Shown one piece after another: positions 22,472 to 29,492 of a stretch of 41,466 nucleotides of DNA (position 1 is its first letter; every line of letters starts with the position of its first letter). Origin of the DNA: a virus; IMG/VR virus record IMGVR_UViG_3300037153_000419, positions 1-41,466 of that record. One strand, written 5' to 3'. Both the position numbers and the translations under genes were made by a program. Below the pieces are notes generated by a model. The model saw only the letters and a list, made by a program, of their open reading frames with translations. It searched no databases and was not told the origin of the DNA.

Positions 22472-22642
22472 TCAGGTCACCGGTGTCACACCCGCGCCGC
22501 TCCGCTGAAGGCTCCGCTGCGCTCCGTTGGCCGCCCACGGCCCGCGTCGGCGGCCCCCGGGCCAGGCCGATGATCTTGCGCTGCGGCCCGCGGCGGGCAC
22601 CCACACACAGACACCATCGCGGGGCTGCGGTTCCTCCCTCAT
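22472..22642 (-). CDS. Possible 56-residue protein after the primase
   Basis: An ATG overlaps the primase stop (ATGA at 22642-22639) and opens a 56-codon frame beginning MREEPQPRDGVCVWVPAAGR, then arginine/glycine-rich sequence. The coupling is the main support. The composition is poor, so it may be spurious. Confidence 0.35.
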   Translation of the reverse strand: MREEPQPRDGVCVWVPAAGRSARSSAWPGGRRRGPWAANGAQRSLQRSGAGVTPVT

Positions 22643-23643
22643 CGTCGGACGGCCCGTTTGGCTCCGCTGACTTGTCGTCGGATCTCGTGCTCGGCCAGCC
22701 CGGTGCCACGGGCCGCGTCGAGTAGCGGCGCCAGATCTTCGCCCGATTCCAGTGCCCAGCAGGCCAGCCGGAACAGTGCGTGCGCCCGGCCTCCGCGCCC
22801 GGTGGCGGCCATTTCGCGGACCAGGGCTCCGCGGTCGCCGACAGGCTGTCCTCGCGGTTGACCCGCGCCGCGCGGGACGTTCGCTTCGCGCATGGTCAGG
22901 TGGTCGAGCCAGGCCGGGATGTGGGCTGGCCAGGGGTCGCCGTTTTCCGCGTCGGCCGGTGATCGTCGGCGTCGGTTCCACACGTAGCGGCGGCCGGTGA
23001 CGTGCACGCTGGGTGGCGCGATGAGCAGTCCGCTCGTGGTTTTGATGTCCAGGCCGGGCCCGATCGATGATCGTCGCGGCAGGCCGGGGGTGGCCCGCCA
23101 ATAGCGATGCTCACCACCTCCGCCCGTGTACACGGCCAGGGTTGCCGGGAGCGGACCGGAGCGAGCCTCCAGCGAGCGCAGGGTAGCGAGCCCGCCGTTG
23201 CGCGGGTCGATGTCCAACACGACGATGTCTTCGGCCGGAACCAACCCGAGGTTGATCGGCCGATACCGCAACCGTTCGATCATGCCCAACAGTTCGACCG
23301 CGCTCCGCGCATCCCTACTGCCGTGCATCTGCACATCGTTCGCCCGCTCGATGGGCCGCGGATGCTTGCCCGGATCCGCGCACGCCCGCCCCCGCCGACA
23401 CGCGCAGCACCAACCCGACGTGGCGACAAATGTGGTGTCAGCCCCAGCGCGGCGCGCCGTCTCTCCGCCGTCCTCGACGCTCCATCCCGGCCAACTCGTC
23501 CGCCCCTCTGCTCCGCTGTAGCTCCGCGCCGGGGCTCGCTTCGGATCTTTCCAGCGTTCGACACCCCAGCAGACCACGAACCGACCGAGCCGGAGCGTCT
23601 CCGCGTAGGCGAGGGAGTCCGCCCACGCCGCACCCACCCGCAT
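22639..23643 (-). CDS. Bifunctional primase-polymerase (Prim-Pol)
   Basis: This 334-residue protein carries the archaeo-eukaryotic-type primase domain of phage and plasmid Prim-Pols. Seen in order are a zinc-like CCACRRGRACADPGKHPR, the catalytic VVLDIDPRNGG (the DxD pair), GGGGEHRYW, then GLDIKTTSGLLIAPPSVHVT and GRRYVWN. These are the defining conserved blocks. About 50 residues of unfamiliar sequence (around residues 30-75) separate the start from the first block. The C-terminus has a short helical tail. The protein probably makes primers for host polymerase with the helicase encoded upstream. A CGTGTACACG site lies inside at 23125. Confidence 0.88.
   Translation of the reverse strand: MRVGAAWADSLAYAETLRLGRFVVCWGVERWKDPKRAPARSYSGAEGRTSWPGWSVEDGGETARRAGADTTFVATSGWCCACRRGRACADPGKHPRPIERANDVQMHGSRDARSAVELLGMIERLRYRPINLGLVPAEDIVVLDIDPRNGGLATLRSLEARSGPLPATLAVYTGGGGEHRYWRATPGLPRRSSIGPGLDIKTTSGLLIAPPSVHVTGRRYVWNRRRRSPADAENGDPWPAHIPAWLDHLTMREANVPRGAGQPRGQPVGDRGALVREMAATGRGGRAHALFRLACWALESGEDLAPLLDAARGTGLAEHEIRRQVSGAKRAVRR
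23125..23134. promoter_or_regulatory. Palindrome CGTGTACACG
   Basis: Inside the primase gene, read as VYT. Confidence 0.6.
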
Positions 23644-23670
23644 AGCCTCACACCGCCCGTCCTGTGAACA

Positions 23671-23688
23671 GAGGCCCCCCAGGGCCTC
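23671..23688 (-). other. Stem-loop in the primase leader
   Basis: GAGGCCC (23671-23677) pairs with GGGCCTC (23682-23688) around a CCCA loop, 28 bp upstream of the primase start. No T-run follows. It may be a terminator, an attenuator or only a structured leader. Confidence 0.4.
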
Positions 23689-23840
23689 ATGATCGGCTTT
23701 GACGTGCCGATCACCGCAACCACCGCGTTAACTGTTAGAAGATCAGTCCTGCCACCCGGGTCAGGGGTGGCGGACAGCCCCCCCTCTGACGGCTGTGTCC
23801 GACGCTCCCACGACGCCGGTAAGGTGCCCGTGCCGAAAGA

Positions 23841-24140
23841 TCAGCCGCTCACCTCCGGCGTGTAGCAGGCTTGCCCGTGGCGCAGGCACACCGCGCCGAG
23901 CTTCGGCCGCGGGCCACCCATGCCGTGCGCCGAGCCACGGCACCGACAGGTCGCACACGGCACATCCGACACCCGCAAGGGCGCCGCGTGTACACGGGTC
24001 GCCGTGGTGGGCAGGGGCCGGTGTTCCTCAGCCTGCGGCCACGCCGCCCACTGCTCATCCGGCCACGGGATCGGGGCCGTCGCCGTGCGGCCCACATACT
24101 CCGATTCGATGGGCGGTCGTCGCCGACGCCTCTTGCTCAT
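23841..24140 (-). CDS. Small zinc-binding protein
   Basis: This 99-residue protein starts MSKRRRRRPPIESEYVGRTA and has CATCRCRGSAHG then AVCLRHGQACY, a likely zinc site of cysteines and histidines. The ribosome site is AGAGGATG, eight bases upstream of the GATCATG start. A CGTGTACACG site lies inside at 23997. Function unknown. Confidence 0.7.
   Translation of the reverse strand: MSKRRRRRPPIESEYVGRTATAPIPWPDEQWAAWPQAEEHRPLPTTATRVHAAPLRVSDVPCATCRCRGSAHGMGGPRPKLGAVCLRHGQACYTPEVSG
23997..24006. promoter_or_regulatory. Palindrome CGTGTACACG
   Basis: Inside the 24140 gene, read as RVH. Confidence 0.6.
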
Positions 24141-24190
24141 GATCCGCATCCTCTGCGTTTAAGATCGTCGCTCCCGGGTAGCCCCCGCAT

Positions 24191-24248
24191 GCCGGTGGGC
24201 TGTCGAGCCCGCCAAGCCACGGGAGCCGGAAAGCTCCGGCCCACCGGC
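24191..24248. ncRNA. Possible structured RNA element
   Basis: Between the helicase gene and the 99-residue gene. GCCGGT (24191-24196) pairs with ACCGGC (24243-24248), extendable to ten pairs with GCCGGTGGGC/GCCCACCGGC. Inside are two hairpins, GGGCT-GTCG-AGCCC (24197-24210) and GGAGC-CGGAAA-GCTCC (24222-24237), making a three-way junction on either strand. It may be a terminator; no known family is claimed. Confidence 0.35.
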
Positions 24249-24286
24249 CCAGCCTAGTACACCTAGTCAAGCGCGGAGTGTGTGTG

Positions 24287-25285
24287 TCAGTCCTCGTCAT
24301 CGTCCGCACCGTCCATCACGTCCAGGTCGCGCAACCGCGGGGGTGCGATCCAGAGCGGACTAGAGCTACCCCGGGTGTCGGTGATCATGGCGCCCCAGTA
24401 GGTGAACGGGGCCATCCCGCGGCGGGTCTCTCGGCGGATGCCGCCCCGCTTGACCATGCCCGGCCGATCCTTGGCGATCAGGACCCAGGACACGCCGCGG
24501 TGATCCGGGTCCGCGTCCTTGTGGGGCCGCAGGTAGTAGGCACAGCCCGTGACACTGTTGATCTTCTGGATGCTGTTCATCGGCAACGGCGCGTCGGACT
24601 CGGCCTTGGTCACGTGATCGAGGCAGACCACCGTCGAGCCGCGCCGCAGGAACGGCATGATCACCTGTTGCCGGAACCGTGACCAGTTGTCCGACCCGAA
24701 CCCCTCGCCCCGGCCGAACAGCGTCATGGCCTCGTTGACCCCGTCCAGGATCACCAGTGTGTGATCTTCCTCGGCCAACTCTTCGATCTCCCAGGACCGG
24801 GCGGCCACGGCCGCCGCTACGAAAGCGAAGCGCTCACGCAACGGATCCTCGGGCACCGTGTACACGGTCCGCAAGCGTCCGTAGGTGTCGAGCCCGTCGG
24901 GTTCCTCGAAGTGCACATACAGCGCGGTGCCGCCGTCCGGGTCGCAGATCACATCGGCGCACAGGGCCACCGCGAGCATCGTTTTCCCGGCCCCGGTCGG
25001 CCCGTAGATCAGATGATCCTTACCGGCGTAGAGCATCGCGCGGTGATCGCTGCGCATGCGTCCGAGGGTGGCGTCTTGGCGCACGAACGAACCCGACAGG
25101 TACGGCTCCGGATCTTCCGGCTCCCAGCGCGAGACGCGCCGTCGGTAGTCGTCCGGGACCGGTTCTAACTCGTGTACACGCCGTGATCGGCTACGCCGTC
25201 CGCCCTCGTCGGAGCCCCGGTCTCGATTCAGCTCCGAGCGCCTGTTGCGGTACTCAGGGTCCCCCGCGCTATGCTGGCGAGACAT
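24287..25285 (-). CDS. RecA/RepA-like replicative helicase ATPase
   Basis: This 332-residue protein has a disordered, arginine-rich N-terminus and then a RecA-type ATPase core. Walker A is YGPTGAGKT at about 94-102, Walker B is LVILDGVNEA at about 178-186, then CLDHVTKAESD and later IAKDRPGMVKR. The DHVTK and KDRPG motifs are typical of RepA-like/AAA_25 hexameric helicases of phages and plasmids. With the winged-helix, primase and SSB genes beside it, it is the likely replicative helicase. The ATG at 25285 has no strong ribosome site. Two CGTGTACACG sites lie inside (24857, 25171). Confidence 0.85.
   Translation of the reverse strand: MSRQHSAGDPEYRNRRSELNRDRGSDEGGRRSRSRRVHELEPVPDDYRRRVSRWEPEDPEPYLSGSFVRQDATLGRMRSDHRAMLYAGKDHLIYGPTGAGKTMLAVALCADVICDPDGGTALYVHFEEPDGLDTYGRLRTVYTVPEDPLRERFAFVAAAVAARSWEIEELAEEDHTLVILDGVNEAMTLFGRGEGFGSDNWSRFRQQVIMPFLRRGSTVVCLDHVTKAESDAPLPMNSIQKINSVTGCAYYLRPHKDADPDHRGVSWVLIAKDRPGMVKRGGIRRETRRGMAPFTYWGAMITDTRGSSSPLWIAPPRLRDLDVMDGADDDED
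24857..24866. promoter_or_regulatory. Palindrome CGTGTACACG
   Basis: Inside the helicase gene, read as VYT; extended dyad ACCGTGTACACGGT. Confidence 0.6.
25171..25180. promoter_or_regulatory. Palindrome CGTGTACACG
   Basis: Near the 5' end of the helicase gene, read as RVH. Confidence 0.6.
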
Positions 25286-25383
25286 CGCAGAGAGCTTCTT
25301 GAAATGCCATCGGGACGCTTCCTTGAGATGTGGAGGACGGGTCCGCGTGTCGGCGGGCCCGTTCTCATCGTCTGGGTGTCTTT

Positions 25384-25418
25384 CGGGCGTTGCCCCGGGG
25401 CCCACTGTCAGACGCCCG
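25384..25418 (-). other. Hairpin upstream of the helicase gene
   Basis: CGGGCGT (25384-25390) pairs with ACGCCCG (25412-25418). The loop holds further GC-rich inverted sequence and ACTGTCAGA, one base off the ACTGTCAGT dyad. It lies in a 175-bp gap between the winged-helix and helicase genes. It could be a terminator or a regulatory structure. Confidence 0.4.
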
Positions 25419-25460
25419 GGGGAACCCACGCTAGCGGCTACCGGGTTGTGATCGACAGAC

Positions 25461-25787
25461 CTAGGCGGACGGTGAACCGGTCAAGGCGCACGGATCGGCC
25501 AACGGTTCCGTCCAGTGGACATACCGGTAAGTGGCCTTGTCGTGGTCGTAGGACCACAGCCCGGCCGAGACCAGCGCCCCCGAGAGCTTGCCCCGTCCGT
25601 CGTGCATGGTGACCACCGCGGCGGGCACCACCCCGAGCTTGGCCGCGTATCGGGCCGCCCACGCGCCCACCACGCCGTAGAGCCCGAGTGCGCCCATCCG
25701 CTCGCCGTCGCCGAGCGAGAGCACCAACGGGTGTTCGGCGATGTCCCCGGGCTGCTCGATGAACATCCGGAAGCTCTGCACTGTCAT
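25461..25787 (-). CDS. Winged-helix replication protein (replisome-organiser-like)
   Basis: This 108-residue protein has the pattern of the N-terminal winged helix of phage replisome organisers: DIAEHPLVLSLGDGERMGAL, GLYGVVGAWAARYAAKLGVV then LSGALVSAGLWSYDHDKATY and YVHW. These give helix, helix, recognition helix and beta wing. Such domains bind origin DNA or recruit the helicase. The ATG follows AGAGGAGAACGATC. Gene order (SSB, this gene, helicase, primase) supports a replication role. There is no DnaD C-terminal part, so the family is uncertain. Confidence 0.65.
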   Translation of the reverse strand: MTVQSFRMFIEQPGDIAEHPLVLSLGDGERMGALGLYGVVGAWAARYAAKLGVVPAAVVTMHDGRGKLSGALVSAGLWSYDHDKATYRYVHWTEPLADPCALTGSPSA

Positions 25788-25875
25788 GATCGTTCTCCTC
25801 TGTGAGTTGACGTGCCGATACCCCCGGGCAGTCGATCAATCCGCCCGGGGGTGCTGGGGAGCCGGTCCACGGCTG

Positions 25876-25962
25876 CTAGAACGGCGGGTCATCGTCCTCG
25901 GGTCCGGGATGCCAGACCTCGCGCGAGTCCACCCACCCCTGTAGATCGAGGTTGCGCGGCTG
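25876..25962 (-). other. SSB-type acidic tip in another frame after the SSB stop
   Basis: Just after the SSB stop codon, the +1 frame reads RNLDLQGWVDSREVWHPGPE and ends DDDPPF before a TAG. DDEPPF/DDDIPF is the universal C-terminal tip of bacterial SSBs, through which they bind partners. The SSB frame itself ends in DDDSEGD. So the real tip may be joined by a frameshift, or an indel in the sequence may have split one gene. No strong start codon precedes this fragment. Confidence 0.55.
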
Positions 25963-25963
25963 G

Positions 25964-26572
25964 TCAGTCGCCCTCGCTGTCGTCGTCCCAGACCGAACTA
26001 CGCCGCCCGCGCCCGCCGCGGTCGTCGCGGTCATCGCGTCGAGAGGAACCGCGGGGCTCGCGCTCGGACTCGCGGCGCCCGCCACCCCGGCGGGAGCGCC
26101 CGCCACGGTCGTCGCGGTCGTCCCGTGCGCGTCGTTCCCCCCGGCGGCCCCGGCCGCGGTCGTCGCGGTCGTCGTCCCGGTCGCGCCCGTCGCGCCCGTC
26201 GCCGTTGCGCTCGTTCTGGGTGACCTTGGCTTCGGCGAACCGCAGCGACGGCCCGATCTCGGCCACCTCCATTTCCAGTGAGGTGCGGGTGTTGTCGTCG
26301 CGGTCGGTCCACTCGCGGCTGAACATGTCCCCGGCCACGATGACCCGCATGCCCTTGGTCAGGGTCTCGGCCATGTTCTCCGCGGTGTCGAACCACCCGG
26401 TGGCGTCGAAGAACAGCGCGGCGTCGCGGGCTTCCCAGCCGTCGCCCTTGTTCTGTCGGGAGTTGACCGCGACGCGCACCGTGCACACCGGGGCCCCACC
26501 GGGGGTGAAGTGAAGATCGGGATCCGCCACGCAGTTGCCGACGTGTACGGCGAACGTTCCGTTCAGAGCCAT
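25964..26572 (-). CDS. ssb: Single-stranded DNA-binding protein
   Basis: This 202-residue protein has the SSB OB fold: VGNCVADPDLHFTPGGAPVC, TVRVAVNSRQNKGDGWE, ALFFDATGWFDTAENMAETL, TKGMRVIVAGDMFSREWTDR and TSLEMEVAEIGPSLRFAEA, in the canonical order. The C-terminal 85 residues are arginine/aspartate-rich repeats. It stops at DDDSEGD without the usual phenylalanine tip, which instead lies in the +1 frame (25876-25962). The start has a weak leader and an upstream ACTGACAGT dyad (26612-26620) overlapping a TACTGT hexamer. It protects single-stranded DNA in replication and recombination. Confidence 0.92.
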   Translation of the reverse strand: MALNGTFAVHVGNCVADPDLHFTPGGAPVCTVRVAVNSRQNKGDGWEARDAALFFDATGWFDTAENMAETLTKGMRVIVAGDMFSREWTDRDDNTRTSLEMEVAEIGPSLRFAEAKVTQNERNGDGRDGRDRDDDRDDRGRGRRGERRARDDRDDRGGRSRRGGGRRESEREPRGSSRRDDRDDRGGRGRRSSVWDDDSEGD

Positions 26573-26610
26573 CGCTCGTTCCTCTCGTGTGATGCCACCG
26601 GGGCACTTGA

Positions 26611-26621
26611 TACTGACAGTA
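26611..26621 (-). promoter_or_regulatory. TACTGACAGTA dyad at the SSB promoter
   Basis: A perfect 11-bp dyad with core ACTGACAGT. It overlaps a TACTGT hexamer that could be the leftward -10 for the SSB gene. The same core occurs at 29098-29106 at the exonuclease promoter. Confidence 0.45.
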
Positions 26622-26678
26622 CCATCCCCGTTGATGGGTCCGCAAACCGTCCACAGATCATCAACAGGGTGTGGATGA

Positions 26679-26996
26679 TCAGCGTTCGTTGACGGTTTGG
26701 GTCTGCTCGATGTCGAGCCGCTTGTGTAGTTCCTTGAGGTGTTCGAAGTGCGAGCGTTCGAGAGCCGCCGCGCGTAGCCGGGCCTTGTGCAGCCGGTAGA
26801 TCTCGGCGTCGGCGTCGGCCAGGTATTCGGCCATCCCGGCCGCGTTGCCCTCCCGGCGGAACCGGTCCACGGCCGCTGCCCGCGCGTGCCGGTAGTCGGC
26901 CTCGGCGTCGCCCGCGTCCAACATCAACTCGCGGTAGACCTTGACGTGCCGGGCGAGATCATCGCTCAGATCGTCGAGCACCGGGTTGCGCGCCAT
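26679..26996 (-). CDS. Helical 105-residue protein
   Basis: It starts in a TGA-TC-ATG junction with the ERF gene. The whole protein is predicted helical and highly charged (ARHVKVYRELMLDAGDAEAD, AGMAEYLADADAEIYRLHKA, LERSHFEHLKELHKRL), so a coiled coil is likely. No motif is seen. Position between the annealing protein and SSB suggests a recombination or replication accessory. Confidence 0.7.
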   Translation of the reverse strand: MARNPVLDDLSDDLARHVKVYRELMLDAGDAEADYRHARAAAVDRFRREGNAAGMAEYLADADAEIYRLHKARLRAAALERSHFEHLKELHKRLDIEQTQTVNER

Positions 26997-26998
26997 GA

Positions 26999-28087
26999 TC
27001 AGTTCCTAGAGCGATCCACGGGCGGGGCCGAGCCCCACGGGTCGGATTCGGTGCGGTCCACCCCGGCCGCGTCGTCGTCGGTGCGGTCACCATCGGCACC
27101 GCGGGGGTCCGCGTCCTGCGCTTCCCGGTCGCGGCGAATCTGGGCGGCCTGTTCGTCCCGCAGCTTGGTGATCTTGGTGACGTCGTCGCGTTGCTTGGTG
27201 ACCTCGGCCGCCAGTGGCAACCGCTGGAAGGTGACCACCAGGGTGCAGAAGGTCTCGATCATGACGGCGTCGGCGTCCGGCAGTTCCTCGCCGAAGATCT
27301 CGAAGAATCGGTCGCCCGCGTCTTCCTTGTCGATGTTGAGCCCCTTGATCTTCTCGCGGAGCTGCAACAGCGCCTCGTCGCGGCGCACGTCCGGGTCGTC
27401 GGTGTCGCGCAGTTCGTCGCCCGGCTCGTCCTCGTGCCGGTGCGCGGTGTCCCGCTCGTCGGCGGTCCGATCATCCCGGCTCCGCTCGTCGTGTACACGG
27501 TCTGTCCGGTCCCGGCCTCGATCCCGGTCGTCCCGACGTCCCCGGCCTCGACGATCATCGCGCCGGTCTCGATCATCGCTGTCGTAGTCGCCGCGGTTCC
27601 ACGTGAAACTGTCCGGGTCCGGCTCGTCGGTGGGCAGCGCGAACGCGATGATCATGGCGGTGCGCCAGGCCACGCTCATCGCCTTGGCCGTGCCCTTGTC
27701 GCCCGAGTCCAGCGACTCGCCCTCGGTGACGATCTCGATGCTGTCGCCGAACTCGTCGGTGAAGGTGAAGCACACCCGCAAGATCGTTTCCCGGGTGGCG
27801 TTGCCCTTGGTCGTCTTGGCGTCCCGACGAGTGGCCTCGACCACCTGCGGCAGCATCAACACGCCGTGCTCGCGCAGCGCGCCGGACAGCGCCTTGGTCA
27901 CGTCGTCGATGCCGCGGAACGAGTAGCGCTGTTCCTTGTTGCGCTGGTCCTTGCCCACGAACAGCACGTCGCGCATGATCCGGATCATGAGTGCCCGGAT
28001 GCCGGGCCCGGCGTGCGGGGCGATCTTCTCTACGATCTTCCCGGCCTGGGTGTCCGGCTCGGGAGCGGTGCGGGTACGGGGTGGCAT
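26999..28087 (-). CDS. ERF-family single-strand annealing recombinase
   Basis: This 362-residue protein has the ERF signature in its N-terminal half: QRYSFRGIDDVTKALSGALR, GVLMLPQVVEA, CFTFTDEFGDSIEIVTEGES, then DSGDKGTAKAMSVAWRTAMI and ALPTDEPDPDS. These blocks define ERF proteins, which anneal complementary strands. The middle is a long disordered arginine/aspartate repeat (DRRDDRRGRGRRDDR) and the C-terminus is helical and acidic. The start has an AGAGGAGACGAACC ribosome site. It is paired with the exonuclease gene upstream, a usual two-part recombination system. A CGTGTACACG site lies inside at 27490. Confidence 0.9.
   Translation of the reverse strand: MPPRTRTAPEPDTQAGKIVEKIAPHAGPGIRALMIRIMRDVLFVGKDQRNKEQRYSFRGIDDVTKALSGALREHGVLMLPQVVEATRRDAKTTKGNATRETILRVCFTFTDEFGDSIEIVTEGESLDSGDKGTAKAMSVAWRTAMIIAFALPTDEPDPDSFTWNRGDYDSDDRDRRDDRRGRGRRDDRDRGRDRTDRVHDERSRDDRTADERDTAHRHEDEPGDELRDTDDPDVRRDEALLQLREKIKGLNIDKEDAGDRFFEIFGEELPDADAVMIETFCTLVVTFQRLPLAAEVTKQRDDVTKITKLRDEQAAQIRRDREAQDADPRGADGDRTDDDAAGVDRTESDPWGSAPPVDRSRN
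27490..27499. promoter_or_regulatory. Palindrome CGTGTACACG
   Basis: Inside the ERF gene, read as RVH. Confidence 0.6.
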
Positions 28088-28113
28088 GGTTCGTCTCCTC
28101 TGTTAACGATCAC

Positions 28114-29067
28114 TTACCAGTCGCGGCGCGGGTTCGGGCCGCGGACGATGTGGGTACGGGGCACCGGGGCCATCAACGACGCCTTCTCGGCGTTGGCGTC
28201 CCGGCGGGCGATGGCGATCACCAGTTGCCGCCACGCCTTGTCGATGTTGAGCCAGTAGAGCCGGGCCTCGCCCTCGCGGTAGGGCGCGTGCACGATCAAC
28301 GCCCAGTCGGTACGCGGGGCGATCTTCCAGTCGAACCGTTCGTCGGCGTGCACGTCGTAGGGCACCGCGTTGGCCGCCGCCGCGCATTGCAACCCCCACA
28401 CGAGTTGCGAATACTTCACCCACCGGCCGGTCTTGTTGTCGACCACCACGGTGGCCCCGGCGGGCATGTACTCCATCCCGGCGTCAGCTTGCAGTTCCTC
28501 GGGGAACGGAAGATCCACCTTGAGCTGTGAGATCCGGTCCGGGCGCCCGGCCAGGAACACCGGCAGCGAGCCGATCCAGGTGTCACAGGCGCAGAACTGC
28601 TCGACGTGCAGGTGTCGCAACCGGGGCCGGGTCAGCGCCTCGTAGGCTTCCGCGTCGTCGTCCAGGTACTCGGGTCGGTCGGTGGGCCGGTCCAGGTCGA
28701 GATCATCGAAGAAATGGTGTTCCGCGGTGCCCATCTCGCGCCGCTCGTACGCCTTGGCCAGTTGCAACGCCTCTTCGCACAGCTCGTTCATCTTGTTGCG
28801 CTTGCGCCGGTGCGCGCGCACCGCGGTGATCAGGTGTTCGTTCATGGCCACGCCCTCGGCCACCTTGCGCTTGCCCCAGTCCTCCAGCAGTCGTCGATCT
28901 TCGAACTCTTCGCCGATCTTGGAGAACCGCAGGTACGGGGCCCGGCCCTTGCCGTCCGCGCGCAGCAGTGCCGGGCGGTCGTATTGATCACGCCAGACAC
29001 CCTCGTCGTCGCGGTACAGGCCGGTGACCTTCTCGTGCCGTTCGAGCAGCGTTTTCCGCTGGCCCAT
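28114..29067 (-). CDS. PD-(D/E)XK exonuclease
   Basis: This 317-residue protein has the Cas4/RecB-like nuclease pattern: a histidine in GTAEHHFFD (about residue 115), the acidic GRPDR with its preceding strand (about 173), then VVVDNKTGRW (D-x-K, about 205) and a motif-III-like YSQLVWGLQC. It is the first gene of the leftward early unit and precedes the ERF gene, the usual pairing of exonuclease and annealing protein. The ATG at 29067 is preferred over a GTG two codons earlier because GGGGTGAGG fits it. The promoter region upstream is shared with the divergent HTH gene. Confidence 0.8.
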   Translation of the reverse strand: MGQRKTLLERHEKVTGLYRDDEGVWRDQYDRPALLRADGKGRAPYLRFSKIGEEFEDRRLLEDWGKRKVAEGVAMNEHLITAVRAHRRKRNKMNELCEEALQLAKAYERREMGTAEHHFFDDLDLDRPTDRPEYLDDDAEAYEALTRPRLRHLHVEQFCACDTWIGSLPVFLAGRPDRISQLKVDLPFPEELQADAGMEYMPAGATVVVDNKTGRWVKYSQLVWGLQCAAAANAVPYDVHADERFDWKIAPRTDWALIVHAPYREGEARLYWLNIDKAWRQLVIAIARRDANAEKASLMAPVPRTHIVRGPNPRRDW

Positions 29068-29096
29068 GGTCACCTCACCCCGGTTTGAGATCTTTG

Positions 29097-29109
29097 GACT
29101 GACAGTCTA
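29097..29109 (-). promoter_or_regulatory. GACTGACAGTC dyad over the leftward -10
   Basis: Bases 29097-29107 form a perfect dyad whose core ACTGACAGT recurs at 26612. It overlaps a TAGACT hexamer on the minus strand (29109-29104) that could be the -10 for the early leftward operon. It lies between the divergent exonuclease and HTH genes, the place expected for a repressor operator. Confidence 0.5.
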
Positions 29110-29126
29110 GCAGTGCCCGCGTTGCC

Positions 29127-29156
29127 TTGCCTACCCGTTGAAACGCCCGGTACCCT
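29127..29156 (+). promoter_or_regulatory. Leaderless promoter of the HTH gene
   Basis: TTGCCT (29127-29132) and TACCCT (29151-29156) are 18 bp apart. The hexamer lies six bases before the ATG at 29163, so transcription would start at or next to the start codon. Confidence 0.55.
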
Positions 29157-29162
29157 ACGTCC

Positions 29163-29450
29163 ATGACCGAACCTCCGGCCCCGCAGCGATGGGTGGCGGA
29201 CGACCAGACCAACCGCAAGTTCGCGGCCCAGGTCGGCGTGTCCGTGGCCATGGCCAACAAGATCCGGACCGGGGGTCGTCGGCCGTCCACCGAAGTGCTC
29301 GTGCGGATCATCTCGATGTACGACCTGGACGCCATGACCACGCTGCGCGCGCACGCCCGCGGAGCCGCGGTGTTCGCCGCCTACATGCGCATGCACGTGT
29401 TCGACTCCCCGTGGCCCGAAGACGCCGCGATCGTGGCCGCCATCGAGTGA
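29163..29450 (+). CDS. Helix-turn-helix DNA-binding protein
   Basis: This 95-residue protein has a Cro/CI-type helix-turn-helix: NRKFAAQVGVSVAMANKIRT then GRRPSTEVLVRIISMYDLD, at about residues 17-55. The C-terminal 40 residues are a short helical tail. There is no ribosome site; TACCCT ends six bases before the ATG, so the message is probably leaderless. It is divergent from the exonuclease/ERF operon, as phage repressors or Cro-like proteins often are. It is the best candidate in the window for a phage regulator, though I cannot say which of the two dyads, if either, it binds. Confidence 0.8.
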   Translation: MTEPPAPQRWVADDQTNRKFAAQVGVSVAMANKIRTGGRRPSTEVLVRIISMYDLDAMTTLRAHARGAAVFAAYMRMHVFDSPWPEDAAIVAAIE

Positions 29451-29492
29451 TCAGACCACACCACACCGACAACCCGTGAAAGGAAGATCATC

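Noticed and set aside
26640-26690. DnaA-box-like sequences (TCATCCACA and similar)
   Set aside because: Each differs from a consensus box by at least one base and they are not clustered or ordered. Not enough for an origin.
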